64,000 nt of DNA from Azospirillum agricola (GCF_017876095.1 NZ_JAGINM010000017.1:1-64000); one strand, 5' to 3'; positions 8,486 through 16,287 are shown, counted from the stretch's first letter. The notes: generated by a model from the letters alone, not told the origin. Program-made: numbers and translations.

Positions 8486-8939
8486 GACGTTTCTCCTGTG
8501 TTGGGTCACGCAACCAACCTCAACATCCCGGCGGAGCGGCCATCACGGTACTACGCCATCCAGGCAAGGCCGGGCACATCTCACCCTGGGCCTCCTTGGG
8601 AGAAGAGGTATGCCTTCCGATGAGCGGCCAACATTCGCGGAGCATCGGATTGCTAAACCATCGATCACCCCATCGCCTGCCAGGAAATTCACGACCTCCT
8701 TCATGATCGAAGACCGGGATAAAAGCCTTCGGCAACTTCAGCATCCTTCGATGCGCGGCTGGCCAACTTCCCGCATGAAGGAGGCCGGCAAAAAATCCAT
8801 TCCCTCCGGTTTTCCCCAAGGATGCACGATCAGGAGGAAACGATGAACGGAGAGGGGAACAGCACGCCGCCGCTCCGCAGCCCCGGCGATGCGGCGGCAT
8901 CCGGTCCGCGGGATCCCGGACGAAACACCCGCAGCCGCC

Positions 8940-9050
8940 CTACAAGAGCCAGTCGCAGCCCTGGCCGGCACAAGCCGCCTCGACGGCCGGCAGCCCGTCG
9001 CTCAGCACGGCCCCGAGAATGTCCACCATCTGCCCGGTCGATAGCGTCCA
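8940..9050 (-). pseudogene. Remnant of an IS21-type IstA transposase
   Basis: A minus-strand frame reads LSTGQMVDILGAVLSDGLP followed by AVEAAC and stops at TAG 8942-8940. From memory this matches the C-terminal part of IS21-family IstA proteins (QMV-x-IL-x-AVL-x-DGL-x-AVEAAC). Only about 30 residues survive and neither IstB nor element ends are nearby, so it is a dead fragment. It abuts a 16-bp inverted repeat. A protein search with this peptide would settle it. Confidence 0.45.
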
Positions 9051-9081
9051 CGAATTTCCACCACCTTCGTGGACGCTATCG
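9039..9081. repeat. Perfect 16-bp inverted repeat
   Basis: CGATAGCGTCCACGAA (9039-9054) is repeated in inverse as TTCGTGGACGCTATCG (9066-9081) around an 11-nt loop. It borders the transposase scrap and lies 52 nt beyond the rhodanese stop. It could terminate transcription or be a duplicated piece of mobile-element DNA. No T-run follows it. Confidence 0.75.
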
Positions 9082-9132
9082 GGATGACGAGTCGAGAGAC
9101 GACTCAAGCTTCTGTCAGGCGCTCTTAGCGCT

Positions 9133-9516
9133 TCAGCGCTCGACCGGGCCGCCAGCGCCGATCCAGGCTGTCATGCCGCCTTGCAGGCGGTGTACCGTTC
9201 CCTGAAAATCCGCCGCCATCAGCCGTTCCGCCGCCGGGCCGCAGCGCCGCCCGCTCTGGCAATGGAACAGCAGCCGCCTGTCCGGATCGCGCGGGACCGC
9301 CGCCGGATCGAAGGACGACAGCGGATTCAGGATGGCGCCCGGTATGCGCCCGGCCCGATGCTCCTGCGGCTCGCGAACATCGACGACGACCAGCTTGCCC
9401 TCCGCCAGCCAGCCGATGGCGGTCGCCGGGTCGACCTGCCGGATTCGCTCGTCGGCGCCGCTTTGGTCGGCCGGGGCGGATGACAGGAAGCGGCGGAACA
9501 GCGTGCACAGAGGCAT
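9133..9516 (-). CDS. Rhodanese-domain sulfurtransferase
   Basis: This 127-residue single rhodanese domain has the active-site loop HCQSGRRC with nucleophile Cys86, the VVDVREPQEH motif and the C-terminal GGMTAW motif. It is expected to move sulfane sulfur between small thiols or proteins. ATG 9516 has AAGGAG 9 nt upstream; an in-frame TTG 9525 is less likely. It is divergent from a DUF2892 gene. In Escherichia coli YgaP these two domains are fused, which supports a shared function. Confidence 0.88.
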   Translation of the reverse strand: MPLCTLFRRFLSSAPADQSGADERIRQVDPATAIGWLAEGKLVVVDVREPQEHRAGRIPGAILNPLSSFDPAAVPRDPDRRLLFHCQSGRRCGPAAERLMAADFQGTVHRLQGGMTAWIGAGGPVER

Positions 9517-9617
9517 GACGGTCAACTCCTTGGAAATGGTCGGATCATTCTGATCGCCTGACGGCAGGGCTCGGATCCCGGCGGTCGTTGCCGCAGCGTC
9601 CGTTCCTGGCCTTGACC

Positions 9618-9638
9618 ATTAAATAAGAAAAATCTAAT
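9618..9638. promoter_or_regulatory. AT-rich dyad, candidate ArsR/BigR-type operator
   Basis: ATTAAAT and ATCTAAT form a 7-bp dyad (one mismatch) around AAGAAAA. This is the most AT-rich patch in the neighbourhood. It lies between the divergent rhodanese and DUF2892 genes, 68 nt before the latter. Rhodanese/DUF2892 genes are often controlled by BigR/SqrR-type ArsR repressors that bind AT-rich dyads; no such regulator gene is in the window. Confidence 0.4.
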
Positions 9639-9705
9639 ATTCAGTCAACGCCGGTTCGGCCCTTGCCGCCCCGCCCGCGTCCCACATCCGTCCCGGAGAC
9701 CCCGC

Positions 9706-9909
9706 ATGACCATCGACCGCATCGTCTTCGCCTTCGCCGGCACCGTCGTCCTCGTCAGCCTCGCCCTGTCGCAATGGCACGACCCCGCCTGGCTGTGGCT
9801 GACCGCCTTCGTCGGCGCGAACCTGCTTCAGGCCGCCTTCACCAACCTGTGTCCACTGGCGATGGCGTTGAATCGTTTCGGCGCCCGCCTCGGCCTGCGC
9901 GCCCACTGA
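9706..9909 (+). CDS. DUF2892 (YgaP-like) small membrane protein
   Basis: This 67-residue protein has two hydrophobic segments (about 5-22 and 28-48), and NLLQAAFTNLCPLAMAL at 40-56 is typical of DUF2892, with its conserved Cys-Pro. It resembles the membrane part of E. coli YgaP and would anchor or pair with the divergent rhodanese. An AhpD-like gene follows 26 nt downstream and is probably in the same operon. Confidence 0.85.
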   Translation: MTIDRIVFAFAGTVVLVSLALSQWHDPAWLWLTAFVGANLLQAAFTNLCPLAMALNRFGARLGLRAH

Positions 9910-9935
9910 TACCCCCGAACCGGAAGGAGCAAACC

Positions 9936-10286
9936 ATGCACAAGGACTGGCCGCGCATGGCGGACGAGCTGTCGGGAGCGCTGCGCGACCTGCGCGGCGG
10001 CGCGCCGGAGGTGATGAAGGCCTTTTCGGGAATCGCCCAGGCCGCGCTGAAGGCCGACGCGCTGGACACCAGGACCAAGGAGCTGGTCGCGCTCGGCATC
10101 GCCGTCGCCATACGCTGCGACGGCTGCGTCGCCTTCCACGCGGAGGCGGCGGTCCGGCAGGGCGCCAGCCGGGCGGAGGTGCTGGAAACGATGGGAATGG
10201 CGGTCTATATGGGCGCCGGACCGTCGGTGATGTACGCCGCCCAGGCCCTGGAGGCGTTCGACCAGTTCACGGCCCAGGCCCGCTGA
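9936..10286 (+). CDS. AhpD-like carboxymuconolactone decarboxylase-family protein
   Basis: This 116-residue all-helical protein has the AhpD redox signature Cys61-Asp-Gly-Cys64 with His68, and the family sequence TKELVALGIAVAIRCDGC. It is likely a thiol-based peroxidase or reductant partner rather than a true decarboxylase. ATG 9936 has AAGGAG 6 nt upstream. Its position after rhodanese/DUF2892 suggests a role in sulfane-sulfur or peroxide stress, which is inference. Confidence 0.87.
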   Translation: MHKDWPRMADELSGALRDLRGGAPEVMKAFSGIAQAALKADALDTRTKELVALGIAVAIRCDGCVAFHAEAAVRQGASRAEVLETMGMAVYMGAGPSVMYAAQALEAFDQFTAQAR

Positions 10287-10351
10287 ACACACCGTGGAAG
10301 GCGACCGCCGCCGGCAACGGCGTCAAACGGCGGGGGGGGCGCCAAACGGCG

Positions 10352-10373
10352 AAGGGGCGCCGGGGCGCCCCTT
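10352..10373. terminator. Perfect 10-bp hairpin between convergent genes
   Basis: AAGGGGCGCC and GGCGCCCCTT pair completely around GG. It overlaps the stop region of the alpha/beta hydrolase gene and lies downstream of the AhpD-like gene, so it can serve both directions. Confidence 0.6.
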
Positions 10374-11034
10374 ATTCCGCGATGGCGGCGAGCGGGTTGC
10401 CGAGCGCCTTGTCGAGATAGTCGTCGACCTGCACCGCCAGATCGTCGGTGCGGTTCAGGAAGAAATGGTTCGCGCCCGGAACGACCCGGTGGTCGATGCG
10501 GATGTCCTTCTGGTGCGACAGCTTGGTCACCAGCTTGTTCACCGCCGCCTGGGGAACCAGCTCGTCCTTGTCGCCATGGACGATCAGACCCGAGGACGGG
10601 CACGGCGCCAGGAAGGAGAAGTCGAACAGGTTGGCCGGCGGCGACACCGACACGAAACCGTCGATCTCCGGCCGCCGCATCAGCAGCTGCATGCCGATCC
10701 ACGCCCCGAACGACACGCCGCCGATCCAGCAGACCGGAGCGTTGGGGTTGTAGGTCTGCAACCAGTCCAGCGCCGCCGCCGCGTCGGCCAGCTCGCCCTC
10801 CCCCTTGTCGTAGGTGCCCTGGCTGCGCCCGACCCCGCGGAAGTTGAAGCGCAGGGCCGAATAGCCGCGCTTGGTGAAGGACTGGAACAGGGTGAAGACC
10901 ACCTTGTTGTTCATCGTCCCGTTGTGCTGCGGATGCGGGTGCAGCAGCAGCGCGACCGGCGCGTTCGGCTGCTTGCCGTGGGTGTAACGGCCTTCCAGGC
11001 GACCGGCGGGGCCGTTGATGAGCACTTCGGGCAT
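10372..11034 (-). CDS. Alpha/beta hydrolase
   Basis: This is a 220-residue serine hydrolase. Its nucleophile elbow is GGVSFG (Ser108), the acid is probably Asp157 in HGDKDE and the base His190 in GANHFF. An oxyanion segment HPHPQHNG is near residue 32. It belongs to the small cytosolic family annotated as alpha/beta hydrolase or dienelactone hydrolase-like; the substrate is unknown. It is divergent from the cysE-isc operon. Confidence 0.87.
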   Translation of the reverse strand: MPEVLINGPAGRLEGRYTHGKQPNAPVALLLHPHPQHNGTMNNKVVFTLFQSFTKRGYSALRFNFRGVGRSQGTYDKGEGELADAAAALDWLQTYNPNAPVCWIGGVSFGAWIGMQLLMRRPEIDGFVSVSPPANLFDFSFLAPCPSSGLIVHGDKDELVPQAAVNKLVTKLSHQKDIRIDHRVVPGANHFFLNRTDDLAVQVDDYLDKALGNPLAAIAE

Positions 11035-11153
11035 GGGAGCGACGATCCTGACGCGAACAAAGGGTTGTCGGAACCACCACGGCGCCGGAGACCGGACGCC
11101 CCGGCGTGCTGACGGGGTCTCCCGTCATGGAGTGGGGTTTTCGCACACAATTC

Positions 11154-11182
11154 TTGACCATTTTGCTTGGTCATCATATATG
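11154..11182 (+). promoter_or_regulatory. Promoter of cysE-isc operon with embedded dyad (candidate IscR site)
   Basis: A -35 TTGACC (11154-11159) and a -10 TATATG (11177-11182) are separated by 17 nt. TGACCA (11155-11160) and TGGTCA (11168-11173) form a perfect 6-bp dyad covering the -35 and spacer. Rrf2-type IscR/RirA regulators use TTGAC-like dyads, and iscR is the second gene of the operon, so autoregulation is plausible. Confidence 0.6.
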
Positions 11183-11325
11183 CGTCGGTACGTCCTCCGG
11201 GGCAACCCGCCAGTCCGCACCCATGGCCCGTCCGCTGCGGCCGGACAACGGGTGCGCCTCGATGGGACTTGCGAAAGATCGCTCCTCCAACAAGAGCGGC
11301 GGACTATACCACGGCGGGTGATGGC

Positions 11326-12063
11326 GTGTTCAAGCATCTTCGCGAAGAGATCGACGGGATCATGGCGCGCGACCCTGCCGCGCGGTCCCGGCTGGAGGTG
11401 GCCCTGTGCTACCCCGGTCTCCACGCGCTGCTGCTGCACCGGGTGGCGCGGCGCTGCCGCGACGCCGGCTGGCATCTCGCCGCGCGGCTGGTTTCCCAGG
11501 TCGCCCGCGCGCTGACCGGCATCGAGATCCACCCCGGCGCCACCATCGGCCGCCGCTTCTTCATCGACCACGGCATGGGCGTCGTCATCGGCGAGACGGC
11601 GGAGATCGGCGACGACGTGATGCTCTATCACGGCGTCACGCTGGGCGGCACCTCGCTCGCCCCCGGCAAGCGCCACCCGACGCTGGGCAACGGCGTCATC
11701 GTCGGGGCCGGCGCCAAGATCCTGGGCGCCATCACCGTCGGCGAGGGCGCGCGCATCGGGGCCAACGCGGTGGTGGTCGCCGACGTGGCGTCCGGCACCG
11801 CCATGGTCGGCATCCCGGCCCGGCCGGTGACGCCGCGCGACCGCACCGACAGCGGAGCTTTCCTGCCCTACGGCACGCCCTGCGGCGACACCCCCGACCC
11901 CGTGGCCCGCGCGCTGTCCGGTCTGCTCGACCGGATCACCGCGTTGCAGGCCCGCGTCGCGGAGCTGGAGGCCGGACGGCTTTCCCCCTCACCCCCCTCT
12001 TCACCAGACATCGTCATGGCCCGCAACGGCGGGATTCGGGAAGCGCAAGGAGACACGCGATGA
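11326..12063 (+). CDS. cysE: Serine O-acetyltransferase
   Basis: It converts L-serine and acetyl-CoA to O-acetylserine, the acceptor for sulfide in cysteine synthesis. This 245-residue form matches the short EpsC/CysE type: an N-terminal helical part, then a left-handed beta-helix of hexapeptide repeats (IHPGATIG, HGMGVVIGETAEIGDD, VIVGAGAKILG) with catalytic His/Asp in FIDHG. The start is GTG 11326, chosen from homology because no ATG fits. The stop overlaps iscR in ATGA, so translation is probably coupled and cysteine supply tied to cluster assembly. Confidence 0.92.
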   Translation: MFKHLREEIDGIMARDPAARSRLEVALCYPGLHALLLHRVARRCRDAGWHLAARLVSQVARALTGIEIHPGATIGRRFFIDHGMGVVIGETAEIGDDVMLYHGVTLGGTSLAPGKRHPTLGNGVIVGAGAKILGAITVGEGARIGANAVVVADVASGTAMVGIPARPVTPRDRTDSGAFLPYGTPCGDTPDPVARALSGLLDRITALQARVAELEAGRLSPSPPSSPDIVMARNGGIREAQGDTR

Positions 12064-12545
12064 GACTGAGCACCAAGGGCCGCTACGCCGTGATGGCGAT
12101 GGTCGATCTGGCCGCGACCAGCCAGGGCAGCCCGGTCGCGCTCGCCGACATCGCCGAACGGCAGGAGATCTCCCTGTCCTACCTGGAACAGCTCTTCGCC
12201 AAGCTGCGCAAGGGCGGTCTGGTCAAAAGCGTGCGCGGTCCCGGCGGCGGCTATCTGCTGGCCCATCCGGCCGACGCCACCCGCGTGTCGGACATCATCC
12301 TGGCGGTGGACGAGCCGATCCGCACCACCCGCTGCGCCAACGGCACGCCGCAGGGCTGCCGCACCAACCGCTCGCGCTGCCTGACCCACGATCTGTGGGA
12401 AGAGCTGGGCAACCAGATCCACATGTATCTCAGCTCGGTCACCGTCGCCGACGTGGTGGAGCGCCGGATCATCGGCACCAGCGGCCTGATCCTCGGCCGC
12501 CCGGTCCTGGCCGAGGCCGACAGCGCGGCCGTCGCCGCCGAGTGA
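12060..12545 (+). CDS. iscR: Rrf2-family Fe-S regulator IscR
   Basis: This is a 161-residue winged-helix regulator. The N-terminus MRLSTKGRYAVMAMVDLA and the recognition region are typical of IscR. Three cysteines (Cys92, Cys100, Cys107), with a nearby His110, can ligate a 2Fe-2S cluster; spacing is C-x7-C-x6-C against C-x5-C-x5-C in E. coli. It is expected to sense cluster status and repress its own operon through the dyad at 11155-11173. It overlaps cysE by 4 nt and the next gene by 4 nt. Confidence 0.92.
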   Translation: MRLSTKGRYAVMAMVDLAATSQGSPVALADIAERQEISLSYLEQLFAKLRKGGLVKSVRGPGGGYLLAHPADATRVSDIILAVDEPIRTTRCANGTPQGCRTNRSRCLTHDLWEELGNQIHMYLSSVTVADVVERRIIGTSGLILGRPVLAEADSAAVAAE

Positions 12546-13678
12546 GCGCCGTGTCCGGAAACGGCCCGGCCCCCGCCGGCCGCCTCTATCTGGACCACAA
12601 CGCCACCACCCCGCTGAAGCCGGCGGTGAAGGCGGCGATGGTCCAGGCGATGGATCTGGTCGGCAACCCGTCGTCGGTGCACGCCTTCGGGCGGAGCGCG
12701 CGGCGCGCGGTGGACGAGGCGCGGGCGGCCGTGGCCGCGCTGGCCGGCGTCAGGCCGGCGCAGGTGCTGTTCACCGGCAGCGGGACCGAGGCCAACAACC
12801 TCGCCCTGCGCGGTTTCGCCACGCGGACGGTCCTGGTCTCGGCCATCGAGCATGAGTCCGTGCTGGCGGCGGCGCCCGACGCGCCCCGCCTTCCGGCCTG
12901 TTGCGACGGCGCGATCGACCTCGCGGCGCTGGAGCGGGCGCTGGGCGCCGCCGCCTCCGCCCCTCTCGTCTCGCTGATGCTCGCCAACAACGAGACCGGC
13001 GTGATCCAGCCGGTCGCCGAGGCCGCCCGCATCGCCCACGCGCACGGCGCGCTGCTCCATTGCGACGCGGTCCAAGCCGCCGGACGGGTTCCCCTCTCCT
13101 TCCCGGCTCTCGGGGCCGATCTGATGACCCTGTCGGCCCACAAGCTGGGCGGGCCGGCGGGCGTCGGCGCCCTGATCCTCGCCGAGGGGCTGGAACCCGA
13201 AGCGCTGATCCGCGGCGGCGGGCAGGAACGGCGCAAGCGCGCCGGCACCGAGAACCTGCTCGGCATCGTCGGCTTCGGCGCGGCGGCCCGGCTGGCGCTC
13301 GACACGCTTCCCGACGCCGCCGCCCTCGCCCCCCTGCGCGACCGGCTGGAACGCGAGGCCCTGGCCGCCGTCCCCCAGGCCCGCGTGATGGGAGGCCTCG
13401 CGGCGCGGGTGCCCAACACGAGCTGCCTCGTCCTGCCCGGCGTCCCCGGCGAGACGCAGGTCATGGGGCTGGATCTGGCCGGCGTCGCGGTCAGCGCCGG
13501 GTCGGCCTGCTCCAGCGGCAAGGTCAAACCATCGCATGTGCTGGCGGCGATGGGGGAGGATGCGGCGGCGGCGGCCTCGGCCATCCGCGTCAGCCTGGGC
13601 TGGACCAGCGACGACGAGGCGGTGGACCGCTTCCTGGCCGCCTGGATCGCCATGGCCCGGCGAAGCGCCCGGGCGTGA
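12542..13678 (+). CDS. Cysteine desulfurase (IscS/NifS type)
   Basis: This PLP enzyme removes sulfur from cysteine as a protein persulfide. Residues include LDHNATTP at 17-24, His103, the PLP lysine Lys201 in SAHKLGG, and catalytic Cys323 in SAGSACSSGK. At 378 residues it is shorter than E. coli IscS (404). It starts at GTG 12542, overlapping iscR by 4 nt; GTG 12551 is an alternative. No iscU or iscA follows, so its sulfur may go to MnmA, encoded in the same cluster, or to a scaffold encoded elsewhere. Confidence 0.9.
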   Translation: MSAVSGNGPAPAGRLYLDHNATTPLKPAVKAAMVQAMDLVGNPSSVHAFGRSARRAVDEARAAVAALAGVRPAQVLFTGSGTEANNLALRGFATRTVLVSAIEHESVLAAAPDAPRLPACCDGAIDLAALERALGAAASAPLVSLMLANNETGVIQPVAEAARIAHAHGALLHCDAVQAAGRVPLSFPALGADLMTLSAHKLGGPAGVGALILAEGLEPEALIRGGGQERRKRAGTENLLGIVGFGAAARLALDTLPDAAALAPLRDRLEREALAAVPQARVMGGLAARVPNTSCLVLPGVPGETQVMGLDLAGVAVSAGSACSSGKVKPSHVLAAMGEDAAAAASAIRVSLGWTSDDEAVDRFLAAWIAMARRSARA

Positions 13679-13814
13679 CCCGCGACGTTTCCGGCCGCGC
13701 CCTGCCGAATTCGCGCATTGCGCCGGGCCGCGGTTCTGGGTATGACGCGGCTGGAGCACCGACGAGCGGCCTGTCGTGTGGCCGACCGTCTTGGCGTTTC
13801 GATGGACAGCACGC

Positions 13815-14492
13815 ATGACACGTTCCGACTCCGGCCCGCCCGGCTCCCGCAACGGCGGCATTTCCGGCAGCCTCGCCGGCGACCTGGAACCCTGCGCGCT
13901 GTGCGGCGGCCCGGTGGCGCCGCGCGCCCTGTTCTGCCACGCCTGCGGCGCGGTCCAGCCGCCCCGCCCGCTCGATCCCTTCGCCCGGCTGGGGCTGGAG
14001 CGCCGTTTCGACCTCGACCCCGCGCAGCTGGCGCGCCAGCACGCCGGCTTCGCCCGCGCCCTGGCCCCGGAGCGCTTCGCCGCCCGCAGCCCGCGCGAGC
14101 AGGCCGACGCGAAGGCGCAGATCCAGGCGCTCGACGCCGCGCACGAGGCGCTGCGCGACCCGGTCCGCCGCGCCCACGCCCTGCTGGCGCTGCTGGACCT
14201 CCCGACAGGCGCCGCCGACCCCGATGACACCGACGAGGAGACCGCGGCGTTGGTGACGGCCGTCGCCGTCGCCGCCGACGCGGCGGCGCTCGACCGCGCC
14301 GCGCTGGACGTCGGCCGCCGGATCGAAGCCTGCATCAAGTATCTGACGCCGGCCTTCCGCAAGGCCCAGGCCGATCCGTCGAAGGCGGACGCCGCCGCGC
14401 GCATCCTGGCCCGGCTGGAACGGCTGGAGTCCCTGGCCGGCGAGGCCGCCGCCCGCCGCGCGGCGCTGAGCCCGCCTCCGGCATCCTCCTGA
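13815..14492 (+). CDS. hscB: HscB-like J-domain co-chaperone lacking the HPD motif
   Basis: This is a 225-residue protein. An N-terminal zinc ribbon (Cys27, Cys30, Cys41, Cys44) resembles that of eukaryotic HscB. The J-domain follows (about 53-125) and then the C-terminal helical bundle that binds the scaffold. Alignment by eye places the universal HPD of J-proteins at Ala84-Pro85-Glu86 (RALAPERF), so stimulation of an Hsp70 ATPase is doubtful. The partner gene hscA, usually next, is absent; ferredoxin follows after 41 nt. The start ATG 13815 has a weak ribosome site. Confidence 0.82.
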   Translation: MTRSDSGPPGSRNGGISGSLAGDLEPCALCGGPVAPRALFCHACGAVQPPRPLDPFARLGLERRFDLDPAQLARQHAGFARALAPERFAARSPREQADAKAQIQALDAAHEALRDPVRRAHALLALLDLPTGAADPDDTDEETAALVTAVAVAADAAALDRAALDVGRRIEACIKYLTPAFRKAQADPSKADAAARILARLERLESLAGEAAARRAALSPPPASS

Positions 14493-14533
14493 ATCCCGAC
14501 CCGCGCACCCTCACCAACGAAAAGAGGACCTTC

Positions 14534-14863
14534 ATGCCCAAGATGACCTTCATCGAGACCGACGGCACCCGCCGCGAGGTCGACGCCCCGCTCGGCCTGT
14601 CCGTGCTGGAGATCGCGCACAAGAACAGCCTGGATCTGGAAGGCGCCTGCGAGGGGTCGCTGGCCTGCTCGACCTGCCACGTCGTGATCGAGCCGGAATG
14701 GTACGACGTCCTGCCGGAAGCGGCGGAGGACGAGGAGGACATGCTGGATCTGGCCTTCGGCCTGACCAAGACCTCGCGCCTCGGCTGCCAGATCATCATG
14801 ACCGAGGAACTCGACGGTCTGACGGTCCGCCTGCCGGGCGGCAGCAACAACGCGATGTCGTAA
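14534..14863 (+). CDS. fdx: 2Fe-2S ferredoxin, ISC/adrenodoxin type
   Basis: This 109-residue ferredoxin has ligand cysteines in CEGSLACSTC and a later Cys in RLGCQI. The pattern C-x5-C-x2-C-xn-C and the acidic EDEEDMLDLAFG stretch are typical of Isc ferredoxins that deliver electrons during cluster assembly. AAAGAGGACC upstream contains the ribosome site. It is the last Fe-S gene of the operon. Confidence 0.93.
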   Translation: MPKMTFIETDGTRREVDAPLGLSVLEIAHKNSLDLEGACEGSLACSTCHVVIEPEWYDVLPEAAEDEEDMLDLAFGLTKTSRLGCQIIMTEELDGLTVRLPGGSNNAMS

Positions 14864-14869
14864 GGACGG

Positions 14870-14930
14870 GACGGGGCGCGGGTCGGCGGCCCTTCCGGGG
14901 CTCGGGCTTTCGCGGCCCGGGCGCCCCGTC
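14870..14930. terminator. Long GC-rich hairpin after fdx
   Basis: GACGGGGCGC (14870-14879) pairs with GCGCCCCGTC (14921-14930) around a 41-nt GC-rich loop. It lies between fdx and mnmA and has no T-run. It may mark the end of the isc transcript. Confidence 0.35.
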
Positions 14931-14978
14931 GAAGGACCGCCCCTTTCCTTGCCCGCCGTTTCTCCCATATTGGGCGCC

Positions 14979-16103
14979 ATGAACTCCCTCGGTCTTTCCA
15001 AGCGCCCCCAGGACACCCGCGTCGTCGTCGCGATGTCCGGCGGGGTGGATTCCTCCGTCACCGCGGCCATGCTGCGGGAAGAGGGCTACGATGTCGTCGG
15101 CATCACCCTTCAGCTCTACGACCACGGGCTGGCCTTGCAGAAGGCCGGAGCCTGCTGCGCCGGGCAGGACATCTACGACGCCCGCCAGGTCGCCGAGCGC
15201 ATCGGCATCCCGCATTACGTGCTGGATTACGAGGGCCGCTTCTCCCAGGACGTCATGGACGATTTCGCCGACAGCTACCTGCGCGGCGAGACCCCGATCC
15301 CCTGCGTGCGCTGCAACCAGCGCGTCAAGTTCCGCGATCTGCTGAACACCGCCCGCGACCTCGGCGCCGAGGCGCTGGCCACCGGCCATTACGTGCGCCG
15401 CGTCGAGGGCACGCACGGCGCCGAACTGCACCGCGCCGCCGACCCCGGCAAGGACCAGAGCTATTTCCTGTTCGCCACCACGCGCGACCAGCTCGGCTTC
15501 CTGCGCTTCCCGCTGGGCGGCCTGACCAAGCCGGAGACCCGCGCCCTGGCCGAGCGCCACGGGCTGGAGGTGGCGGCCAAGCCCGACAGCCAGGACATCT
15601 GCTTCGTGCCCAACGGCGACTACGCCGAGGTGGTGGCGAAGCTGCGCCCCGGCTCGGTCGAACCGGGCGAGATCGTCCACATCGACGGCCGCGTGCTGGG
15701 CCGGCACCGCGGTGTCGTGCATTACACGGTCGGCCAGCGCAAGGGGCTGGGCATCGGCGGCATCCGCGGCGGCGAGGAGGAGGCGCTCTACGTCGTCCGG
15801 CTGGAGCCGGCGCAGCGCCGCGTCGTCGTCGGCCCGCGCCGCGATCTGGCGCGCTCCGTCGTGACGGTGCGCGAGATCAACTGGCTCGGTTCCGCCCTTC
15901 CCGAGGGCGACGGGCTTGAGGTGTCGGTCAAGCTGCGCTCCGCCCAGGCGCCGGCCGCCGCGACCTGGCGCTTCGCCGCGGACGGCACCGCGCGGGTGGA
16001 CCTGCACGAGCCACAGCACGGCATCGCGCCCGGCCAGGCCTGCGTCGTGTACCAGGGCGACCGGGTTCTGGGGGGGGGCTGGATCGCCGCGACGGCGTCT
16101 TAG
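14979..16103 (+). CDS. mnmA: tRNA-specific 2-thiouridylase MnmA
   Basis: It thiolates U34 of tRNA-Lys, Glu and Gln using ATP and persulfide sulfur. This 374-residue protein has the PP-loop SGGVDSS at 20-26, nucleophile Cys112 in PCVRCNQ, and Cys208 in SQDICFV that receives the persulfide, followed by the two C-terminal beta domains. It is 115 nt after fdx and co-directional with the desulfurase, which can supply its sulfur. ATG 14979 aligns with the family start. Confidence 0.95.
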   Translation: MNSLGLSKRPQDTRVVVAMSGGVDSSVTAAMLREEGYDVVGITLQLYDHGLALQKAGACCAGQDIYDARQVAERIGIPHYVLDYEGRFSQDVMDDFADSYLRGETPIPCVRCNQRVKFRDLLNTARDLGAEALATGHYVRRVEGTHGAELHRAADPGKDQSYFLFATTRDQLGFLRFPLGGLTKPETRALAERHGLEVAAKPDSQDICFVPNGDYAEVVAKLRPGSVEPGEIVHIDGRVLGRHRGVVHYTVGQRKGLGIGGIRGGEEEALYVVRLEPAQRRVVVGPRRDLARSVVTVREINWLGSALPEGDGLEVSVKLRSAQAPAAATWRFAADGTARVDLHEPQHGIAPGQACVVYQGDRVLGGGWIAATAS

Positions 16104-16134
16104 AAAAAATAACGGGAGGGGATGTTTTCGCCGC

Positions 16135-16163
16135 TTGACACCCCACACCCCCCTATCCTATAG
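16135..16163 (+). promoter_or_regulatory. Sigma-70-type promoter of tRNA-Met
   Basis: A consensus -35 TTGACA (16135-16140) is followed after 17 nt by CTATAG (16158-16163), about 45 nt before the mature tRNA. The surrounding C-rich spacer is otherwise unremarkable. Confidence 0.6.
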
Positions 16164-16207
16164 AAGCGGCCCCGGCGGAAACGACCGGGCAGGATGGTAG
16201 ACACGAT

Positions 16208-16282
16208 GGCAGCGTAGCTCAGTGGTAGAGCAGGGGAATCATAATCCCTTGGTCGGGGGTTCAAATCCCTCCGCTGCTACCA
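16208..16282 (+). tRNA. tRNA-Met (CAT anticodon)
   Basis: This is a 75-nt cloverleaf. The acceptor GGCAGCG pairs with CGCTGCT (final G-U), the D-arm is AGCTCAGTGGTAGAGC, the anticodon CAT is at 16240-16242, the T-arm contains GGTTCAAAT, and CCA is encoded. The first pair is not the C-A mismatch of initiator tRNA, so it is an elongator. tRNA-Ile2 (CAT, lysidine-modified) is the alternative but the acceptor stem fits Met better. Confidence 0.88.
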
Positions 16283-16287
16283 TCAAG

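Larger units (their letters stand above)
8486..9132. other. Gene-poor 650-nt stretch with transposase scrap and inverted repeat
   Basis: No convincing intact gene lies here. A very good ribosome site (AGGAGGAAACG) precedes ATG 8843, which opens a frame beginning MNGEGNSTPPLRSPGDA. The frame turns into Arg/Pro-rich low-quality sequence after about 25 codons, where it meets an IS21-like fragment on the other strand, and it would overlap the rhodanese gene. I read it as a possible broken gene start next to an insertion scar. The rest (8486-8820) shows no coding signal. Confidence 0.5.

Noticed and set aside
8843..9205. Open frame with perfect ribosome site at ATG 8843 as an intact gene
   Set aside because: Past about 25 codons the sequence becomes Arg/Pro-rich and antisense to an IstA-like peptide, and it overlaps the rhodanese gene, so it is described only as a possible broken start.
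14870..14930. Strong rho-independent terminator between fdx and mnmA
   Set aside because: The stem has a 41-nt loop and no T-run, so it is listed only at low confidence.
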